From positions 1-9,509 of the forward strand of contig JBIKSZ010000144.1 of assembly GCA_044348345.1 (NCBI GenBank): a DNA stretch of 9,509 nucleotides. Direction: 5' to 3'. Both the position numbers and the translations under genes were made by a program. Source of the stretch: Falsiroseomonas sp044348345. Its GTDB lineage: Bacteria > Pseudomonadota > Alphaproteobacteria > Acetobacterales > Acetobacteraceae. Below the pieces are notes generated by a model. It was not told the DNA's origin. It searched no databases and saw only the letters and a list, made by a program, of their open reading frames with translations. Positions 5,669 through 9,509 of the stretch are shown here, piece after piece (the stretch's first letter is position 1; each line of letters opens with the position of its first letter).

Positions 5669-5669
5669 T

Positions 5670-6314
5670 TCAGGCAGGGCGACCGTAGTCCTGCAGTTGT
5701 GCGGCCGCGGCAGCGAGTTCCGCCTCGCTCAGCAGGACTGGATCGAGCCGCGCGGCCAGCAGGTCGAGATACTGGCCGGCGAGGTTCTCCACCTCCCGCG
5801 CCAGCGCCACGGCGCCGGCGAGCGTCGCCCCCAGCGCGACGACACCGTGATTCGCCAGCAGCACGGCGCGCAGCTCATCCCCAAGCGCGGTGATGCAGGC
5901 CTGCGCCAGCGCCTCCGTGCCGAAGGTCGCATGCGCGGCGCAGGGAATGCCAAGCCGGCCACCCGCACCCGCCAGCGTGATCATGTAGTGGATCGGCGGG
6001 ATCGGCCGTCGCGCGCAGGACAGCGCCGTGGCGCGCGGGGAATGCGTGTGGACCACCGCCATCGCATCGGGCCGCGCGCGAAAGATCGCAGCATGCAGGC
6101 GCCATTCGGAGGAAGGCCGCCCCTGGCCCAGCGCTGTGCCGTCCGGCGCGCAGTCCACCAACTCGGCCTCCGTCATCGCCGCATATGGCAGGCCCGACGG
6201 CGTTATGACGAAGCCGCGCTGCGTGCGCAGCGACAGGTTGCCCGATTTCTGCGGCATGAAGCCCGCGGCGTCGAGCGCGCGGGCCGCTTCCACCAGCGCC
6301 GCGCGATCCGTCAT
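5670..6314 (-). CDS. Class II aldolase/adducin family protein (FucA-like)
   Basis: A 214-residue protein, the same size as L-fuculose-phosphate aldolase. Key residues match FucA almost position for position: SGNLSLR (24-30) and TPSG (38-41) for phosphate/substrate binding, Glu70 in SSEWRLH (catalytic base, FucA Glu73), His89 and His91 in HTHSPR, and His156 in ANHGVV (three zinc ligands, FucA His92, His94, His155). It should be a zinc-dependent cytoplasmic aldolase, epimerase or decarboxylase acting on a short sugar phosphate or related compound; the substrate is not determined. It starts 2 nt after the prfB stop with no Shine-Dalgarno of its own, so translation probably depends on ribosomes finishing prfB. 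Confidence 0.9.
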   Translation of the reverse strand: MTDRAALVEAARALDAAGFMPQKSGNLSLRTQRGFVITPSGLPYAAMTEAELVDCAPDGTALGQGRPSSEWRLHAAIFRARPDAMAVVHTHSPRATALSCARRPIPPIHYMITLAGAGGRLGIPCAAHATFGTEALAQACITALGDELRAVLLANHGVVALGATLAGAVALAREVENLAGQYLDLLAARLDPVLLSEAELAAAAAQLQDYGRPA

Positions 6315-6316
6315 GG

Positions 6317-7447
6317 CTACTGCGCTTGCGCGCTTGCGTCCGACCGCGTGGCACCCACGCGCAGCGCCAGCGCGGCGGCCATGAACTCGTCCAGCTCCCC
6401 GTCCAGCACGGCGTCGGGGTTGCCCTTCTCCACGCCAGTCCGCAGGTCCTTCACCATCTGATAGGGCTGCAGCACATAAGACCGGATCTGGTGGCCCCAG
6501 CCGATATCGGTCTTGCCGGCCTCGGTCGCAGCGGTGATCGCTTCGCGCTTGCGCAGTTCCAGCTCGTACAGCCGCGCCTTCAGCATCTCCATCGCGATGG
6601 CGCGGTTGCGATGCTGGCTGCGATCCTGCGTGGAGGCCGCGACGATCCCGGTCGGGATATGCGTGAAGCGCACGCCCGATTCGGTCTTGTTCACATGCTG
6701 TCCACCAGCGCCAGAGGCACGAAACGTATCGGTCTTCAGGTCGGCCGGGTTGATCTCGATCTCGATGCGGTCGTCGATCACCGGATAGACATAGACCGAG
6801 GCGAAGGAGGTCTGCCGCCGCGCCGCCGCATCGAAGGGCGAGATGCGCACCAGGCGGTGCACGCCGCTCTCGGTTTTCAGCCAGCCATAGGCGTTGATGC
6901 CGCTCACCTGGATGGTGGCGGATTTGATGCCGGCCTGCTCACCTTCGGACTGCTCGGTCATGGTGACCTTGTAGCCGCGGCGTTCGGCCCAGCGGCTGTA
7001 CATCCGCAGCAGCATCTCGGCCCAGTCCTGGGCCTCGGTGCCGCCAGCGCCGGCATTGACTTCCAGGTAGCAGTCATTCGGATCGGCCTCGCCCGAGAGC
7101 AGGCTTTCGATCTCGCGCTGCTTGGCCTCTGCTGCGGCGGCCTTGAGGTCGGCGATCGCGGCGCCGACGGTATCGGCATCGCCCTCGGCCTCGGCCAGCT
7201 CGATCAGCTCCACCGCGTCGGCGACATTCCGCTCAAGCTTCTGCACGCCCTCGACCTGGGCGGCCAGGCGGTTGCGCTCCCGCATCACCGCCTGGGCTTC
7301 GTCTGCCTTGTTCCAGAGGTCCGGGTCCTCGGCGCGCGCGTTCAGCTCCTGGAGCCGCACCACGGCCGCGTCCCAGTCCAGGTGGTTGCGGAGCAGCGCG
7401 ATGCTCTCCGCGATTTCGGCCTTCAGCCTGTCCGACTCAGCGCTCAT
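6317..7447 (-). CDS. prfB: Peptide chain release factor 2 (RF2)
   Basis: A 376-residue RF2 that recognises UGA and UAA stop codons and triggers peptide release on the ribosome. SPF (203-205, in RISPFDAAARRQTSF) is the RF2 stop-codon-reading tripeptide (RF1 has PxT), and GAGGQHVN carries the catalytic GGQ (248-250). The N-terminal helical domain spans about 1-115. The frame is continuous from ATG 7447: the region matching the E. coli programmed +1 frameshift (around residues 17-25, LLRNHLDWD) has no in-frame UGA, so the classic autoregulation is absent. The start lies 9 nt after the mrcA stop without a strong Shine-Dalgarno. The mrcA-prfB order is common in alphaproteobacteria. Confidence 0.97.
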   Translation of the reverse strand: MSAESDRLKAEIAESIALLRNHLDWDAAVVRLQELNARAEDPDLWNKADEAQAVMRERNRLAAQVEGVQKLERNVADAVELIELAEAEGDADTVGAAIADLKAAAAEAKQREIESLLSGEADPNDCYLEVNAGAGGTEAQDWAEMLLRMYSRWAERRGYKVTMTEQSEGEQAGIKSATIQVSGINAYGWLKTESGVHRLVRISPFDAAARRQTSFASVYVYPVIDDRIEIEINPADLKTDTFRASGAGGQHVNKTESGVRFTHIPTGIVAASTQDRSQHRNRAIAMEMLKARLYELELRKREAITAATEAGKTDIGWGHQIRSYVLQPYQMVKDLRTGVEKGNPDAVLDGELDEFMAAALALRVGATRSDASAQAQ

Positions 7448-7456
7448 GAGGGCGGC

Positions 7457-9509
7457 TCAGTAGAGCCCGCCCAGACCGCTGTCGAGGCCAGCGGGGGCCG
7501 CACCCCCGACGAAGGGGTCGCTGGGCGGGCGGGCCGCGTTCTCTGTCCCTGGGCGGAAGGCTTCCAGGATGGTCTGCCCGTTCTCGAGCTGGACGCGGAC
7601 CAGCGCGGTGCCAGGGGGGGCGCGGAAGGGGATGGGCGGGCTGCCCTGGAGCGCGGCGGCGACCACGTCGCGGAAGATCGGCGCGGCGTTGGTGCCGCCT
7701 GTCTCGCGGTCGCCCAGGCTGCGCGGGTCGTCGAAGCCGACCCAGACGGCCACCACCAGGTCGGGGGTGAAGCCGACGAACCAATTGTCGCGGAATTCAT
7801 CGGTCGTGCCGGTCTTGCCGGCGACCGGCCGGTTCAGCCCCTGGCCGGCCCGCGTGCCGGTGCCGCGCTGCACGGCGCCCTGCAGCAGGCTCACCATCTG
7901 GAAGGCAGCGACGGGCTCGGCGATCTGGCGACGTTCCTCGGTCAGTTCCGGCGGGCCGGCACTGGGGGCCGTCGCCTCGCAGCCTTCGCAGCGGCGCTGG
8001 TCGGTGCGCCAGATCGCCCGCCCGTGGCGGTCCTGGACCGTATCGATGAAGGTCGGCGCCACCTGCCGCCCGCCATTGACGAAGCTCGCATAGGCCGTGG
8101 CTTGGCGTAGCACCGTCGTCTCCCCGGCGCCGAGCGACATGGACAGGAAGGGCGGCATGTTCGGGATGACGCCAAAGCGCGCCGCCGTCTGCGACACGGT
8201 CTGGATCCCCACCTGCTGGGCGAGGCGGACGGTCACCATGTTGAGGCTGCGCTCCATGGCGCTGCGCATCGTCACCCAGCCCTGGGCGCCAGCGCCGCCG
8301 TAATTGCCCGGCTGCCACAGGCCCTGCGGCGTCATGATCTCCACCGGCCCGTCCAGCAGCAGCTGGTTCGGCGGTATCCCGGCCTCCAGCGCCGGCAGAT
8401 AGACGAAGGGCTTGAAGGAGGAACCGGGCTGGCGCATCGCCTGGGTCGCGCGGTTGTACCAGGACTTCTCGAAGGACCAGCCGCCAGCCATCGCCAGCAC
8501 GCGCCCATTGTTGGGATCGAGCGCGACGACGGCGCCTTCCACCTCGGGCACCTGCCGCAGCGTCAGGCGTTCCGGCCGCGCGGGGGTGCGGCCTTGGGCC
8601 GGGATGGCCGGCAGCGTCTCCACCAGCACCACATCGCCTGGCGCCAGCACATCCTGCATGCGGCGCGGGGCTGGGCCCATCCGCCCCTCCCGCACCGGCC
8701 GTGCCCAGCCCTGCACCTCATCGAAGGGCAGCATCGCGGTGCGCGGCTGCGGGGCGCTGCGCGGGTCCGGCCGGTCGAGCCAAGCCATCCGCGCCTCCCG
8801 GTCGCGCACCTCAAGCGCGACGGCCAGCCGCCATTCCGGCAGCGTGCCCGGCACGCGCGGCACCGCCTGTAGCGCCGGCAACCATTCGGTGGCGCCGGCC
8901 GGGATACGCGCCACCGGCCCGCGCCAGCCGCCGCGGCGGCGGTCATAGTCCATCAGCCCGCGGCGAAGCGCGCGTTCCGTCTCTGCCTGCAGGGCGGGGT
9001 CGAGCGAGGTGCGGACAACCAGCCCGCCCATCGTCGTCTGGTCGGCGCCGAAGCGCGTGATCAGCTCGCGCCGGACTTCCTCGGTGAAGTGCTGGCCGAC
9101 CTGGATCATGTCGGGCCGGCGCGTCGGGCGCGGCACGATGGGCTCGGCGCGCGCCGCGGCCGCTTCCTCCCGCGTAATGTAGCCATCCTCGGCCATGCGG
9201 GTCAGCACATAGTCGCGCCGCGCGCGGGCGGTTTCGGGGAAGCGGACGGGGTTGAGGTTGTTCGGCGCCTTGGGCAGGGCGGCGAGGAAGGCGGTCTCGG
9301 ACAGGGTCAGCTCGTCGAGCGACTTGTTGAAGTACCCCTGCGCGGCCGCGGCCACGCCATAGGCCTGCTGCCCGAGGAAGATCTCGTTCAGATAGATCTC
9401 CAGGATCCGCTGCTTCGGCATCGCGCCTTCGATGCGCAACGCCAGGATCGCCTCGCGCACCTTGCGCGCCATGGTGCGGTCGGCGCCGACCAGCATGTTC
9501 TTGGCGACC
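7457..9509 (-). CDS. mrcA: Penicillin-binding protein 1A, bifunctional class A PBP (5' end outside window)
   Basis: The frame is open to the window edge: VAKN precedes the internal Met at 9496, so about 683 residues are visible and the protein lacks its cytoplasmic tail, membrane anchor and the first part of the glycosyltransferase domain. The fragment begins inside GT51 motif 2 (QQ..KN) and keeps the later motifs (RKVREAILALRIE, RILEIYLNEIFLGQQAYGVAAAAQGYF). A PBP1A-type linker/OB region follows (about 185-315 from that Met), then the transpeptidase: SSFK (359-362, Ser359 nucleophile), SLN (417-419) and KTG (561-563). The enzyme polymerises lipid II and cross-links peptidoglycan in the periplasm. 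A Cys pair (CEGC, 503-506) sits between the SxN and KTG motifs. It is the upstream gene of the prfB-aldolase cluster. Confidence 0.96.
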   Translation of the reverse strand, partial: VAKNMLVGADRTMARKVREAILALRIEGAMPKQRILEIYLNEIFLGQQAYGVAAAAQGYFNKSLDELTLSETAFLAALPKAPNNLNPVRFPETARARRDYVLTRMAEDGYITREEAAAARAEPIVPRPTRRPDMIQVGQHFTEEVRRELITRFGADQTTMGGLVVRTSLDPALQAETERALRRGLMDYDRRRGGWRGPVARIPAGATEWLPALQAVPRVPGTLPEWRLAVALEVRDREARMAWLDRPDPRSAPQPRTAMLPFDEVQGWARPVREGRMGPAPRRMQDVLAPGDVVLVETLPAIPAQGRTPARPERLTLRQVPEVEGAVVALDPNNGRVLAMAGGWSFEKSWYNRATQAMRQPGSSFKPFVYLPALEAGIPPNQLLLDGPVEIMTPQGLWQPGNYGGAGAQGWVTMRSAMERSLNMVTVRLAQQVGIQTVSQTAARFGVIPNMPPFLSMSLGAGETTVLRQATAYASFVNGGRQVAPTFIDTVQDRHGRAIWRTDQRRCEGCEATAPSAGPPELTEERRQIAEPVAAFQMVSLLQGAVQRGTGTRAGQGLNRPVAGKTGTTDEFRDNWFVGFTPDLVVAVWVGFDDPRSLGDRETGGTNAAPIFRDVVAAALQGSPPIPFRAPPGTALVRVQLENGQTILEAFRPGTENAARPPSDPFVGGAAPAGLDSGLGGLY

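Noticed and set aside
6326..8110. 594-codon plus-strand open frame across prfB and mrcA
   Set aside because: It is antisense to two certain housekeeping genes, has no domain-like sequence, and is explained by GC-rich codon bias.

Overview
The window is GC-rich (roughly 70%), gene-dense alphaproteobacterial chromosome. The mrcA-prfB order, the protein sequences and the codon use suggest Rhodospirillales, most likely Acetobacteraceae (Roseomonas-like). That assignment is from memory of the families, not from a search. I see no rRNA, tRNA, insertion sequence, phage gene or CRISPR array.

Layout. The left edge (1-293) is the C-terminal end of an MFS transporter of the metabolite:H+ symporter type, closed by a strong intrinsic terminator. 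Next is a CBS-CBS-DUF294 putative nucleotidyltransferase (404-1837), with a possible FNR/FixK-type box just upstream. It runs tail-to-tail, 8 bp apart, into a DnaQ-like DEDDh exonuclease on the minus strand (1846-2541); these two families often neighbour each other. A 76-bp divergent gap separates the exonuclease from a plus-strand operon: a crotonase-fold protein lacking both classical hydratase glutamates (2618-3424), an AMP-forming acyl-CoA synthetase (3425-5056) and an NTF2-like small protein (5063-5437). From the right edge, a minus-strand cluster reads mrcA (PBP1A, N-terminus outside the window) > prfB (RF2) > a class II aldolase, with gaps of 9 and 2 nt.

The most interesting element lies in the 232-nt space between the two convergent operons. 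A 17-nt perfect match to the complement of the 16S rRNA 3' end (5508-5524) runs into a GTG codon that opens a 24-codon ORF (5524-5598), followed by a 14-bp hairpin terminator. This is the architecture of the rreB/rreR 'extended Shine-Dalgarno' small mRNAs described in other alphaproteobacteria. In addition, the small ORF carries an internal copy of the 16S-like CTGGATCA that can pair with 10 nt of its own ribosome-binding site. This suggests a built-in switch between a self-sequestered and a ribosome-bound state.

The rest of the window is ordinary housekeeping and acyl-CoA metabolism. The crotonase substitutions and the lack of the prfB frameshift signal are the other points worth noting.
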